Positions 52,902 through 62,399 of a DNA stretch of 64,000 bases are shown piece after piece; positions within the stretch are counted from its first letter, which is position 1, and the number at the start of each line of letters is the position of its first letter. The DNA comes from Saccharothrix sp. ALI-22-I (lineage in GTDB: Bacteria; Actinomycetota; Actinomycetes; Mycobacteriales; Pseudonocardiaceae). Location of the stretch: positions 186,001-250,000 of the forward strand of contig NZ_MTQP01000069.1 in NCBI RefSeq assembly GCF_001984175.1, read 5' to 3'. The position numbers were made by a program, and so were the translations under genes. The notes under the pieces were generated by a model that was not told where the DNA came from, searched no databases, and was given only the letters and a program-made list of their open reading frames with translations.

Positions 52902-52965
52902 TCGCCCACCGGGAGGATGCTGTTACGGCCGTTCGCTCCGCGTGGTCCGATCGAGGGACGCCCGC

Positions 52966-53067
52966 CGCGTCGCGCTGTCGAAGGTCACCTGATCGATCTA
53001 TAGATCGGCCAGGGCGGTGATCGGGGACTCGACGCAGTCGGCGACGAACCGCAGGAACCCGCCCGCC
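52966..53067. repeat. Right direct repeat: native bkdC 3' end
   Basis: This is the partner of 48676-48777, with two mismatches in 102 bp. It comprises the end of the functional bkdC coding sequence and 32 bp downstream. The two copies are in the same orientation and bracket 4.2 kb. Confidence 0.9.
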
Positions 53068-54282
53068 GTGCCGCCGTCGCACACCCGGTGGTCGAAGGCC
53101 AGGGTCAGCTGCGCGACCTTGCGCACCGCCAGCTGTCCGTCCACCGCCCACGGCCGGTCGATGATGCGGCCGATGCCGAGGATCGCGGCTTCCGGGTGGT
53201 TGATGATCGCGGCCGAGCCGTCGACGCCGAACACGCCGTAGTTGTTGACCGTGAACGTGCCGCCGGTCATCGCGGTGGGTGCCAGTTTGCCTTCGCGCGC
53301 GGACGCGGTGTGGGCGGCGATGGCGGTGGCGAGTTCGGTGGTGGTGAGGGACTGGGCGTCCCGCACGACCGGCACCACGAGGCCGCGGTCGGTCTGGGCG
53401 GCGAAGCCGAGGTTCACCTGGTCGAGGACCACGATCTCGTCGCCCTCGACCCGTGAGTTCAGCTCGGGGAACTTCTTGAGGCCCAGCACGGTGAACCGGG
53501 CCAGCAGCGCGAGCAGCGACACCGACGGCATCGCGGCGCGTGCGGCCAGGAAGTCGGTGGCGTCGACGTCCACCCACACCGTCGCCTCGGGGATCTCCCG
53601 ACGCGAGGTGCTCAGCTTCTCCGCCACCGCGCCGCGCAAGCCGCGCAACGGGATGCGGCGACCGGCAGCGACCGGGGCCGGAGCTGGGGCTGGGGTTGGT
53701 GCGGCACGGGCGGCCAGCTCCCGCTCCACGTCCGCACGCCGGATGACGCCGCCCGGCCCGGTGCCGTCGATGCGGTCGAGCGCCAGGCCGTTCTCCCGCG
53801 CCAACTGCCGCACCAGCGGCGAGATGACAGCGGGCGCACCACCGGAAACGGTTGCGGCCGGCGCGGAAGCGGTGCGGGCGGCCGGGATCGTGGCCGGTTC
53901 GGCGTGCCCGAGTGTTGAACTCGGGTGTTCTGAACGTTGGACACGCGCGTTCTGAGCGTTGGACACGCGGGGGCGGCGACGGCGGCGCGGGGTGTCGGAC
54001 GTGCCGTAGCCGATGAGGACGTTGCCGGAGGACTCGGTGCCGGAGGACTCGGTATCGGGTGCACCGACCGACAGCAGCACGGACCCGACGGCCAGCTTCT
54101 CCCCCGGCTCTCCGAACCGCGCGCTCACCACGCCCTCGAACGGGCAGGGCACCTCCACCACGGCCTTCGCCGTCTCCACCTCCACCACCGGCTGGTCGAT
54201 GGACACGTGGTCCCCGACCGACACCAGCCAGGTGACGATCTCGCCGTCGGTCAACCCCTCGCCCAGGTCGGGCAGCCGGAAG

Positions 54283-54290
<8 letters not shown>
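52998..54290 (-). CDS. bkdC: Branched-chain 2-oxoacid dehydrogenase E2 (dihydrolipoyl acyltransferase)
   Basis: The 430-residue E2 core transfers acyl groups from E1-bound thiamine via lipoate to CoA. Domains: lipoyl domain (1-80; VEVETAKAVVEVPCPFEG, lipoyl Lys near 44), linker, E3-binding domain (about 149-185; SPLVRQLARENGLALDRIDG) and catalytic domain with QLTLAFDHRVCDGGTAGGF. Between lipoyl and E3-binding domains, residues about 107-129 (RPRVSNAQNARVQRSEHPSS) are encoded by the dispersed repeat, inserted in frame. GTG at 54290 overlaps the E1 beta stop. The gene lies at the edge of the ankyrin/LRR segment, and its 3' end is duplicated at 48676. Confidence 0.93.
53905..53970. repeat. Dispersed repeat array 3, inside bkdC
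   Basis: On the plus strand TTGAACTCGGGTGTTCTGAA, CGTTGGACACGCGCGTTCTG and AGCGTTGGACACGCG are inverted copies of the GAGTTGAAC and GTGTCCAAC unit types. The array keeps the bkdC reading frame open and lengthens the linker by about 22 residues. Confidence 0.85.
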
Positions 54291-55307
<1,017 letters not shown>

Positions 55308-55311
<4 letters not shown>

Positions 55312-56381
55312 GCCAGTTCCTCCCGCAGCGCCGCAGCCTGTTCCCGCAGGTGACGGGGTGTGGACGCGTAGACGTGCTCGAACAGCTCGTCCGGCGAGGG
55401 CACGATGTCGGCGTTCATCTTCGCCCGCACGGACGCCGCGAACTCCTCCGCCTCGGCCGCCACCGCCGCGCGCCGCGCGTTGTCCAACAGTCCCCGCGAG
55501 ACCAGGTACGCCTCCAGCCGGTCCACCGGGTCCCGGTCCAGCCACGCCGCGACCTCGTCGGACGTGCGGTAGCGGGTGGCGTCGTCGGCGTTGGTGTGCG
55601 CCTCGATCCGGTAGGTCAGCGCCTCGATCAACGTCGGCCCGCCCGACAGGACCGCCTCGCGCACCACCGCGTACACGGCGGCCACGTCGTTGCCGTCCAC
55701 CAGCACCGACGGCACGCCGTACCCGATGCCCTTGTGCGCCAACGACGGCGCGGCGTTCTGCTTGGACATGGGCACGCTGATCGCGTAGCCGTTGTTCTGC
55801 ACCAGGAACACCACCGGCGCGTTCCACACGCCGGCGAAGTTCAGCGCCTCGTGCGTGTCACCCTCGGACGTCGCGCCGTCACCGAGCAGCACCAGCGCCG
55901 CCGTGTCCTCGCCCTTCAACCGCGCCGCGTGCGCGAAGCCCACGGCGTGCAGGGTGTTGGTCGCCAACGGCGTGCACTGGGGGCCGACGCGGTGCTCGTA
56001 CGGGTCGTAACCGAGGTGCCAGCCGCCCTGGAGCAGGGTCAGCGTCTCGGCCGGGTCGACGCCCCGCGTGACCAGGGCGACGGAGTCGCGGTAGGTCGGG
56101 AACAGCCAGTCGTCGGGGCGCAGCGCGAGCACCGAGCCCACCTCGCACGCCTCCTGACCGCGTGACGACGGGTAGACCGCCAGCCTGCCCTGCCTGGTCA
56201 GCGCGGTGGCCTGGGTGTCGAAACGGCGACCGACGACCATCCGCCGGTGCAGCTCGACCAGCACGTCGTCGTCCGGCATGGCCAGCGGCGAGTCGTCCAC
56301 CGGCGAGCCGTCCTTGCGCAGCAGCGACAGCGGTTCTTCGCTGGGCAGCAACGCCCGCTCGGGCACGCGGGTCCGGACCAT
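55308..56381 (-). CDS. bkdA: Branched-chain 2-oxoacid dehydrogenase E1 alpha subunit
   Basis: The 357-residue subunit carries the thiamine-diphosphate motif, beginning LLGDGATSEGDTHEALNFAG and continuing VWNAPVVFLVQNNGYAISVP. It also has YPSSRGQEACEVGSVLAL, the gating segment SLAHKGIGYGVPSVLVDGND and a terminal region RIEAHTNADDATRYR that matches the phosphorylation loop of branched-chain E1s. The complex oxidises 2-oxoisovalerate and related acids to acyl-CoA primers for iso/anteiso fatty acids and polyketides. GGAGGAG precedes ATG 56381. First gene of the bkdABC operon. E3 is encoded elsewhere. Confidence 0.94.
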
Positions 56382-56502
56382 GGCTCCTCCGGGTGTCTCA
56401 AAAGACGAGGTGAAGGCATGGTCCAGCTCACACCGGCCAATGTTCCAGATCCCGGCCCGCAATCCGGACGAATGGCCGGGCAGCCGGGTTATGGTCGGCC
56501 AC

Positions 56503-56994
56503 ATGACGGTGAGAGCTGGACATTCGGCGCCGCTCGACACGCTCGACCGGCGCATCGTGGAGGAACTGCGCGCGGACGGCCGGATGTCCATGCGCTCGTT
56601 GGCCGAGAAGCTGCACATCTCGCGTGCCAGCGTCTACTCACGGGTGGAGCGGCTGCACCGCGACGGCGTCGTCACCGGGTACACGGCGGTGGTCGACCCG
56701 GAGCGCTACGGCTTCGGCATCTCCGCGTACGTCTACCTCAAGATCAGCCAGCACTCGTGGAAGGCGGTGCGGCAGCGGGTACTGGAGATCCCGGAGGTGT
56801 GGCACGGCGCGCTGGTGTCCGGTGACTACGACCTGGTGCTGCTGGTCCGGGCGCCGGACGCGCACAGCCTGCGCGACCTGGTGCTGTCCCGGTTGCAGAC
56901 GATGCCGGACGTGACGTCCAGCCACACCGTGCTCATCCTCGACGAACTGCCCGCCGGCGGTAACGACCGCGACGGTCACCAGCCGAAGTTCTGA
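56503..56994 (+). CDS. bkdR: Lrp/AsnC-family regulator (BkdR-like)
   Basis: The 163-residue regulator has an N-terminal winged helix (PLDTLDRRIVEELRADGRMS, then LAEKLHISRASVYSRVERLH) and an AsnC/RAM effector domain (FGISAYVYLKISQHSWKAVR, ALVSGDYDLVLLVRA). It is divergent from bkdA, with 121 bp between starts. An inverted repeat (CCGGCCA at 56433, TGGCCGG at 56473) lies in that gap and may be its binding site. BkdR proteins sense branched-chain amino or 2-oxo acids and control bkd genes. An ATG at 56491 is an alternative start. The 3' end overlaps the CAP gene by 19 bp. Confidence 0.88.
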   Translation: MTVRAGHSAPLDTLDRRIVEELRADGRMSMRSLAEKLHISRASVYSRVERLHRDGVVTGYTAVVDPERYGFGISAYVYLKISQHSWKAVRQRVLEIPEVWHGALVSGDYDLVLLVRAPDAHSLRDLVLSRLQTMPDVTSSHTVLILDELPAGGNDRDGHQPKF

Positions 56995-57734
56995 GTCCAG
57001 TAGATGCCGTAGGAGCCGCCGCGAGCCATGCCCGCGCCGATCGCCTTGAGCTTGCAGTTGAGGATGTTGGCCCGGTGGCCGGGCGATTCCATCCAGCCCT
57101 TCACCACGGCCTCGGCGGTGCGCTGACCTGCGGCGATGTTCTCCGCGCCGGGAGCGGGGTAGCCGGCGGCCTTGACCCGGTCCACGAACGTGCGGCCGTC
57201 CTTGGAGACGTGGTCGAAGTAGTTCTGCGCGGCCATGTCGGCGCTGTGCGCGCGGGCGGCGGCGGCGAGCCGGCCGTCGGCGGCCAACGCGGGGCAGCCG
57301 TTCGCGGCGCGTTCGGCGTTGGTCAGCTCGACCACCTTGGCCTCGGCGATCTCGACCTCGGTCTTCTGCGGCACGGCCGGCACGGCCGGTGCGGGCGGGG
57401 CAGGCGGGGCAGGCGGGGCGGGCCGCTTCACGGGGGCTTGCGCCGGCGGCTTGGTGGTGGTCGTGGTCGTCGTCACGGGAGCCGGGGCCGGAGCAGGCGG
57501 CGGCTCGGTGGTCGTGGTGGTGCTCGGCGACGTGGTGGTGGTGGTGTCCGACGTGGTCGGGGTGGTCGGTGGGACGTCGGCGTCGGACGTGGTGCGGATC
57601 GTCGCGGTGGCACCCGCCGCGACCAGGGCCAACCCGTCGGGGTGCTCGCACCCGGTCAGGGCCAATCCGGCGAGGACGGCGACGATGGGCAGCACACTGC
57701 TCTTGCGCGACACGCGAAAAACCTCAATCTGCAT
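56976..57734 (-). CDS. CAP/SCP-domain lipoprotein
   Basis: The 252-residue protein has a lipoprotein signal (PIVAVLAGLALTGCEH, Cys about 29), a long Thr/Pro/Ala-rich stalk with poly-Thr runs (about 45-115), and a CAP (SCP/PR1) domain. The CAP domain includes VVELTNAERAANGCPALAAD, RAHSADMAAQNYFDHVSKDG, PGAENIAAGQRTAEAVVKGW and MESPGHRANILNCKLKAIGA, carrying the family His/Glu set. CAP proteins bind lipids or act on walls; the role here is unknown. A canonical promoter is seen at 57866-57893. Confidence 0.87.
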   Translation of the reverse strand: MQIEVFRVSRKSSVLPIVAVLAGLALTGCEHPDGLALVAAGATATIRTTSDADVPPTTPTTSDTTTTTSPSTTTTTEPPPAPAPAPVTTTTTTTKPPAQAPVKRPAPPAPPAPPAPAVPAVPQKTEVEIAEAKVVELTNAERAANGCPALAADGRLAAAARAHSADMAAQNYFDHVSKDGRTFVDRVKAAGYPAPGAENIAAGQRTAEAVVKGWMESPGHRANILNCKLKAIGAGMARGGSYGIYWTQNFGW

Positions 57735-57865
57735 TCGACGGCATTTCGGGCGCGGCGACCGCGTGTGCGCTTCTTCGCAGGGTAAGCGCGCTGCGGTCGC
57801 CGCACCGGAGGAAGAACCGGGCCACCGGACATGGGAGCGCCTCGGTTGCCTCAATTCCAGAAATT

Positions 57866-57893
57866 ACTTTATCCGGGAATGCAGAGCTGTCAA
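57866..57893 (-). promoter_or_regulatory. Sigma70-type promoter of the CAP lipoprotein gene
   Basis: On the minus strand TTGACA (57893-57888) and TAAAGT (57871-57866) are 16 bases apart in an unusually AT-rich patch. The leader to the ATG is about 125 bases. Confidence 0.65.
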
Positions 57894-57952
57894 CAACTAT
57901 TTATTTAAGGAACATTTAAACCTTGCATCAGGTGCGGAAAAGGAATCGGCGG

Positions 57953-59233
57953 TCAGACTGGCTCCTCCGCGCGGCCCAGCCGCAGCTGCACCCGCGTGCC
58001 GCCCAGCGGTCCGCGGTCGACCACCAGCGAGCCGCCGGTGGCCTCCGCCGCCCGGCGGGCGATGTCGAGCCCGAGGCCGGTCGAGCCCGCGCCGCTGCTC
58101 CCCCGCCGCAACGCCGCCTCCAGGTCGTCGATGCCCGGCCCGGCGTCCTCGACGACGATCACCACCCGGTCGGCCTGGTGGAACAGCGCCACCACGAAAC
58201 CGACGCCCTCGGCCGTGTGCCGGAAGACGTTGCCGAGCACCGCGTCCATCGCCGCGGCGAGGTCGCTGCGGGTCAGGGGGACGAACGCGGGGCGTTCGGT
58301 GCCGCGCAGGTTCCACAGCCGCTGCTGGTCGTCGGCCAGGGCGGACCAGAACACCAGGCGGTCGTGCACGACCTGGGCGGCGTCGCACCGGCCGCCGTCG
58401 GGGTCGTCGAGTTCGCGGCGGGCGGCCCGGATGAGTTCGTTGACCTCACGTTCCAAGGCGTGCACGGCCTGCCGGACGCGGTTGGCGTTGGGGTCCTGGC
58501 CGAGGGTTTCCGAATCGAGCCGCAACGCGGTGAGCGGTGTGCGCAGCCGGTGGGACAGATCGGCCAGGATTTCCCGTTCGTTGGCGACCAGTTGGCCGAT
58601 CCGATCGGCCATCCGGTTGAACGCGCCGGCGGCGTCGAGCAATTCCGGTGGTCCGCTGGGTGCGACGCGGGTGCCTAGATCACCCTGGCCCATTTTGCGC
58701 GCGCCTTCGGCGAGGGCGGCGGCGGCTTTGACGACCCGTGCGCCGAGCCGGTCGGCGACGAGCACGGAGCCCAGCACCAGGGTGACGGCGACGCCGCTGA
58801 GCGCGAGCCAGGCCTGCCAGACGCCCCGGGACAGCTCGGACTGGGGCACGAACGCCTCCACCACGGCCACCCGGCCCTCGTCCAGCAGCACGGGTTGGAG
58901 GTGCACGAGACCGGCGGGGACGACGTCGGTGAACGCGAGGCCCTTCTCGCGGGCGGTCTTGAGTTGTTCTTCAGTCGCCACCGGCACGCCGACGACCTGG
59001 CCGTTCGCCAGGTGCACGGCGACGTCACCGCCGGTGCTGGTGAGGGCTTGGCCGACGGACGCCGGGTCGGTGGTGATCACCAGGACGGGGGTGAGCGCGC
59101 CGGCCAGGCGTTCGGCGTCGGCCTGCGCGCGGTCCTCGGCGAGTTGGCGCACGACCAGTGCCAGCGGGATCAGGAACGCCAGTGCCACCATCGAGGTGAC
59201 GGCCAGCGAGACCAGCGCGAGCGACTTCCTCAC
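57953..59233 (-). CDS. HAMP-containing sensor histidine kinase
   Basis: The 426-residue membrane kinase has TM1 (about 7-28), an extracytoplasmic sensor (about 30-140; VHLANGQVVGVPVATEEQL), TM2 (about 142-163), HAMP and HisKA with the phospho-acceptor in LADLSHRLRTPLTALRLDS. The HATPase has N box AVLGNVFRHTAEG, EDAGPGI and GSTGLGLDIARRAAEATGG. It phosphorylates the coupled OmpR-type regulator. The GTG at 59233 overlaps the regulator stop (GTGA). The signal sensed is unknown. Confidence 0.92.
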   Translation of the reverse strand: MRKSLALVSLAVTSMVALAFLIPLALVVRQLAEDRAQADAERLAGALTPVLVITTDPASVGQALTSTGGDVAVHLANGQVVGVPVATEEQLKTAREKGLAFTDVVPAGLVHLQPVLLDEGRVAVVEAFVPQSELSRGVWQAWLALSGVAVTLVLGSVLVADRLGARVVKAAAALAEGARKMGQGDLGTRVAPSGPPELLDAAGAFNRMADRIGQLVANEREILADLSHRLRTPLTALRLDSETLGQDPNANRVRQAVHALEREVNELIRAARRELDDPDGGRCDAAQVVHDRLVFWSALADDQQRLWNLRGTERPAFVPLTRSDLAAAMDAVLGNVFRHTAEGVGFVVALFHQADRVVIVVEDAGPGIDDLEAALRRGSSGAGSTGLGLDIARRAAEATGGSLVVDRGPLGGTRVQLRLGRAEEPV

Positions 59234-59910
59234 TCGGCCGCCGTCAGCTTGAACCCGACGCCGCGGACGGTGTGCAGGTAGCGGGGTTGGGCGGCGCGTT
59301 CACCGAGCTTGCGGCGCAGCCAGGACAGGTGGACGTCCAGCGTCTGGTCGTCGTGCCGGCCGGGCAGGTTCCACAGGTTGGCCAGCAGTTCGGCGCGCGG
59401 CACCACCTTGCCCTCGCGGGCGGCGAGGTAGGCGAGCAGGTCGAACTCCTTGCGGGTCAGGTTCAGCTCCCGCCCGTCCAGCCGGGCCTCCCGCCGGTCG
59501 GGATCAACGGTGAGGCTGCCGATCTGCAACGGCGCGGGCGCGGCATCCTTCCGCGCCCGCCGAAGCACAGCCGACAACCGGGCCGCGAGATGCTCACTGG
59601 AGAACGGCTTCACCAGGTAGTCGTCCGCACCCGCGTTGAGCAGACGGACGATCTCGTTCTCGTCATCGCGGGCGGTGGCGACGATGACCGGCACGTCGCA
59701 CACCCCGCGCATCATGCGCAACGCGTCCGCACCGTCCATATCGGGCAGACCGAGATCGAGCACCACAAGGTCGAACGCGCCCCCCGTGATCTCCCGCAAC
59801 GCCTCCAGCGCCGTCCCCACCGGCAGCACCGCGTGGCCCAGCCCCGTCAACGCCCGACTCACCGCCGACCGCACCACCGGGTCGTCCTCGACGAGCAGCA
59901 CCGACACCAT
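59230..59910 (-). CDS. OmpR-family response regulator
   Basis: The 226-residue regulator has a receiver domain (VLLVEDDPVVRSAVSRAL; phospho-acceptor Asp in LVVLDLGLPDMDGADAL; Lys in DDYLVKPFSSEHL) and a winged-helix DNA-binding domain (REARLDGRELNLTRKEFDLL, LDVHLSWLRRKLGER, LHTVRGVGFKL). ATG 59910 (MVSVLLVEDD) fits the fold better than the longer frame. It is the first gene of a two-gene operon with the kinase. The 310-bp upstream gap is mostly repeat. Confidence 0.93.
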   Translation of the reverse strand: MVSVLLVEDDPVVRSAVSRALTGLGHAVLPVGTALEALREITGGAFDLVVLDLGLPDMDGADALRMMRGVCDVPVIVATARDDENEIVRLLNAGADDYLVKPFSSEHLAARLSAVLRRARKDAAPAPLQIGSLTVDPDRREARLDGRELNLTRKEFDLLAYLAAREGKVVPRAELLANLWNLPGRHDDQTLDVHLSWLRRKLGERAAQPRYLHTVRGVGFKLTAAE

Positions 59911-59930
59911 GCCGCGCACCGTACCCACCC

Positions 59931-60166
59931 GCGCGTGTCCAACATTCAGAACGCGCGTGTCCTACCTCCAGGACGCGCGTGTCCAACGTTCGCGTCACGC
60001 GTGTCCAACGTTCAGAACACCCGAGTTTAACGCTCAGAACACGGGCCGACCGACCTGAGCGTTCAACTCGGGGTACCGGAACGTTGGACACGCGCGTTCT
60101 GGGTGTTGGACACGCGCGTTCCCAACGTTGGACACGCGCGTTCTGGGTGTTGGACACGCGCGTGGG
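59931..60166. repeat. Dispersed repeat array 4, head-to-head
   Basis: About ten units fill most of the 310-bp divergent gap (59911-60220). The left half carries forward copies (GCGTGTCCAACGTTCAGAAC type, plus a GAGTTTAACGCTCAGAAC unit). The right half carries inverted copies (GTTCAACTCGG, then repeated ACGTTGGACACGCGCGTTCT). The whole array can fold on itself as a long imperfect hairpin or cruciform between two divergent promoters. The rest of the gap (60167-60220) holds nothing recognised beyond the ribosome-binding site of the next gene. Confidence 0.9.
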
Positions 60167-60220
60167 GGCGGGTTCGCGGTCAGGGGTTCGAGGTTGGGGT
60201 GGCGCTGGCAGGATGGCTGG

Positions 60221-60754
60221 GTGACCAGGGGCCTGCAGTACCTCGCCGCGTGGTCGGCGTCGACGGCGGTCGCGGTGGCGCTGTCGTGGCTGGGCATCCG
60301 GTTCGTGCTGGACGCGGGTGCTCCGCAACGACCGCTCGTGGTCGCCGGACCCACGCAGTCCTCCGTGATACCCACGACCACCACGACGACCGCCGTCACG
60401 ACTACCACCACCACGACCACAGCGGAGGTGGTCGCAACGACCGTGCCGACCACGACGACGGTCGTCCCCACCACGACGACGCAGCCCTTGCCGTCGGAGG
60501 AAGGCACGTGGACCGAGCAGGACGGCGAGCCCGTGTACCTGCGCAGCTTCAGCCTCCAGGGCGGGGTGGCCGCGATCCGCTTCTCGGAAAGCGACATGCA
60601 GCCGATCTCGGCCACGCCGCGCCAGGGCTTCGCCGCCACCGTGGAACAGCCCGCGGACGCCGTCGTGGTCGAGTTCACCAGCCCCGGCCACCGGTCCCGG
60701 CTGGAAGCGACGTGGGTCCGCGGCCCGCAGTTCCGGATCATCGAAGCCGGCTAG
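60221..60754 (+). CDS. Membrane-anchored protein with Thr-rich stalk
   Basis: The 177-residue protein from GTG 60221 has one N-terminal membrane helix (about 6-30, YLAAWSASTAVAVALSWLGI), a poly-Thr/Val stalk (about 48-88) and a small beta-rich outside domain (YLRSFSLQGGVAAIRFSESD, ADAVVVEFTSPGHRSRLEAT). Similar single-pass proteins with low-complexity stalks are frequent in this group. No family is recognised. CAGGATGG precedes the start. It is convergent with the amidase gene. Confidence 0.72.
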   Translation: MTRGLQYLAAWSASTAVAVALSWLGIRFVLDAGAPQRPLVVAGPTQSSVIPTTTTTTAVTTTTTTTTAEVVATTVPTTTTVVPTTTTQPLPSEEGTWTEQDGEPVYLRSFSLQGGVAAIRFSESDMQPISATPRQGFAATVEQPADAVVVEFTSPGHRSRLEATWVRGPQFRIIEAG

Positions 60755-60768
60755 TCCAAGGCGAATCC

Positions 60769-60802
60769 GGGGGAGTCCGGGCAGGTCGGGGCGGGTCCGG
60801 GG
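60769..60802 (+). other. G-quadruplex candidate between convergent genes
   Basis: Five G-tracts (5, 3, 4, 3 and 4 Gs) are separated by loops of 1-6 bases on the plus strand, 15 bp after one gene and just before the stop of the opposite one. It could fold in DNA or RNA and slow transcription at the convergent end. Confidence 0.4.
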
Positions 60803-60809
60803 AGTACGC

Positions 60810-61436
60810 CTAGATCAGGGCGACCTCCGCGCGCAGGCGGGGCAGCAGCGCGTGGAAGGCGTCGCCGGGGCACATGGTGCCGTCCCAGAAGTCGCGGTGG
60901 CCGTGGATCTCCGCGGGCGCGATCCCGTACTGGCGGCATATGACCGCGCACAGCCACACCAACGCGTCCCACTGGACGGCGGGTGGTGTCTGGTCGATGT
61001 AGGTGCCCTCGTTCTCGATGCCGATCGAGTTCCGGTTCTGGCCGAACGCGTGCGCGCCCTCCACCATCCGGTCACCGGCCAGCAGCGCGTCGAGGCTGCC
61101 GTGCCGCCCCTCCAACAGCACACCGCCCCGCGTGATGGTGAAGTGCTGCCCGGTGTCGCCCCAGTCGTTGACGTCCATGTGCAGCCCCTGGAAGAACCTC
61201 GCCCGTTCGTGCGCGTGCTGCCGCGAACCGTCCGCCACGTTCTCGGTCGCGGTGTGGTGCACGATGATCCGTTCCGGCTTGCGGCTCAACGACACCGGCT
61301 GTTCGACCGGCGGCCGGGCACCCCACTCGGCGCACGGCTCGATCCGCCGTCGGACGGCACGCGGCGGCAACGTGGACGCACCCAACCCGACCACCGCACC
61401 CACCCCGAGCAACACCGCGCGTCTGCTGACCACCAC
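60810..61436 (-). CDS. PGRP-type N-acetylmuramoyl-L-alanine amidase, Tat-exported
   Basis: The 208-residue enzyme has a twin-arginine signal (VSRRAVLLGVGAVVGLGAST) and a type-2 amidase/PGRP domain: CAEWGARPP, the zinc ligand in IIVHHTATENV, GQHFTITRGGVLLEGRHGS, NRNSIGIENEGTY and the second ligand region IHGHRDFWDGTMCPGD. It cleaves the bond between muramic acid and L-alanine in peptidoglycan. The length is short, a bare catalytic domain with no wall-binding module. Confidence 0.9.
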   Translation of the reverse strand: MVVSRRAVLLGVGAVVGLGASTLPPRAVRRRIEPCAEWGARPPVEQPVSLSRKPERIIVHHTATENVADGSRQHAHERARFFQGLHMDVNDWGDTGQHFTITRGGVLLEGRHGSLDALLAGDRMVEGAHAFGQNRNSIGIENEGTYIDQTPPAVQWDALVWLCAVICRQYGIAPAEIHGHRDFWDGTMCPGDAFHALLPRLRAEVALI

Positions 61437-61564
61437 TCCCCCAATTCGTCAGCCCGGAGTGGATCACGAACGCGCTCCCGCGGGGAATCCCGACCGTGTC
61501 CAGGCCCTCACCCGTTCGCGACAGGGACTCCACTCGTTAGCGGGGTGGTGGTTCTATCACCGTC

Positions 61565-62269
61565 ATGACGCACCCCGGCGAACCGCACCACGACGACCTC
61601 TCCGGCCGGCTCAACTGGCTGCGCGCCGGCGTCCTCGGGGCCAACGACGGCATCGTGTCCACGGCCGGCCTCGTGGTCGGTGTCGCGGGCGCCACCGCGG
61701 ACCGCACCACCATCCTCGCCGCGGGCATCGCCGGGCTGGTCGCGGGCTCGCTGTCGATGGCGGGCGGCGAGTACGTCTCGGTCAGCACCCAGCGGGACAC
61801 CGAGCGGGCCGCGCTCAAGCTGGAGGAACGCGAGCTGCGCGAGATGCCCGAGGCGGAGGAACGCGAGCTCGCCGAGATCTACCGGGACAAGGGGCTGTCC
61901 GAGGAGCTGGCCGCGCAGGTGGCGCGCGAGCTGACCGAGCAGGACGCCCTGCGCGCGCACGCCGAGGCCGAGCTCCAGATCGACCCGGACAGCCTGACCA
62001 GCCCGTGGCAGGCCGCGTGGGCGTCGCTGGTGGCGTTCGCGGTCGGCGCGCTGATCCCGGTGATCGCGATCGTGCTGCCGCCCACGGCCTGGCGGGTGTG
62101 GGCGTGTGCGGCGGCCGCGCTGGTCGGGTTGGTGCTCACCGGCGTGATCAGCGCCCGGCTCGGGTCCAGCCGCGTCGGCCGCGCGGTGCGGCGCAACGTG
62201 GTCGTCGGGTCGCTCACGATGATCGTCACCTACTACGTGGGTCTCCTGTTCGGAGTAACGGTCGGGTGA
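61565..62269 (+). CDS. VIT1/CCC1-family transporter
   Basis: The 234-residue membrane protein of the VIT (vacuolar iron transporter) family likely moves Fe(II) or Mn(II) out of the cytoplasm. Typical parts are LRAGVLGANDGIVSTAGLVV (TM1), GLVAGSLSMAGGEYVSVSTQ (TM2), an acidic/Glu-rich metal-binding helical loop (about 85-150, with REMPEAEERELAEIYRDKGL) and three C-terminal helices (WASLVAFAVGALIPVIAIVL and following). ATG at 61565. A stand-alone gene. Confidence 0.9.
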   Translation: MTHPGEPHHDDLSGRLNWLRAGVLGANDGIVSTAGLVVGVAGATADRTTILAAGIAGLVAGSLSMAGGEYVSVSTQRDTERAALKLEERELREMPEAEERELAEIYRDKGLSEELAAQVARELTEQDALRAHAEAELQIDPDSLTSPWQAAWASLVAFAVGALIPVIAIVLPPTAWRVWACAAAALVGLVLTGVISARLGSSRVGRAVRRNVVVGSLTMIVTYYVGLLFGVTVG

Positions 62270-62399
62270 GGTGATCACGCAGTGCACACGCCCTCCGGAG
62301 TCGGCCGAAAAAAGTCACCACCTTGAGGTGTGAAGTACGCAAACTGCGGGTAACCGCAGCCGACTTGTCGCCGTCGAGCGCGGCAGGCCCGGACCGGAG

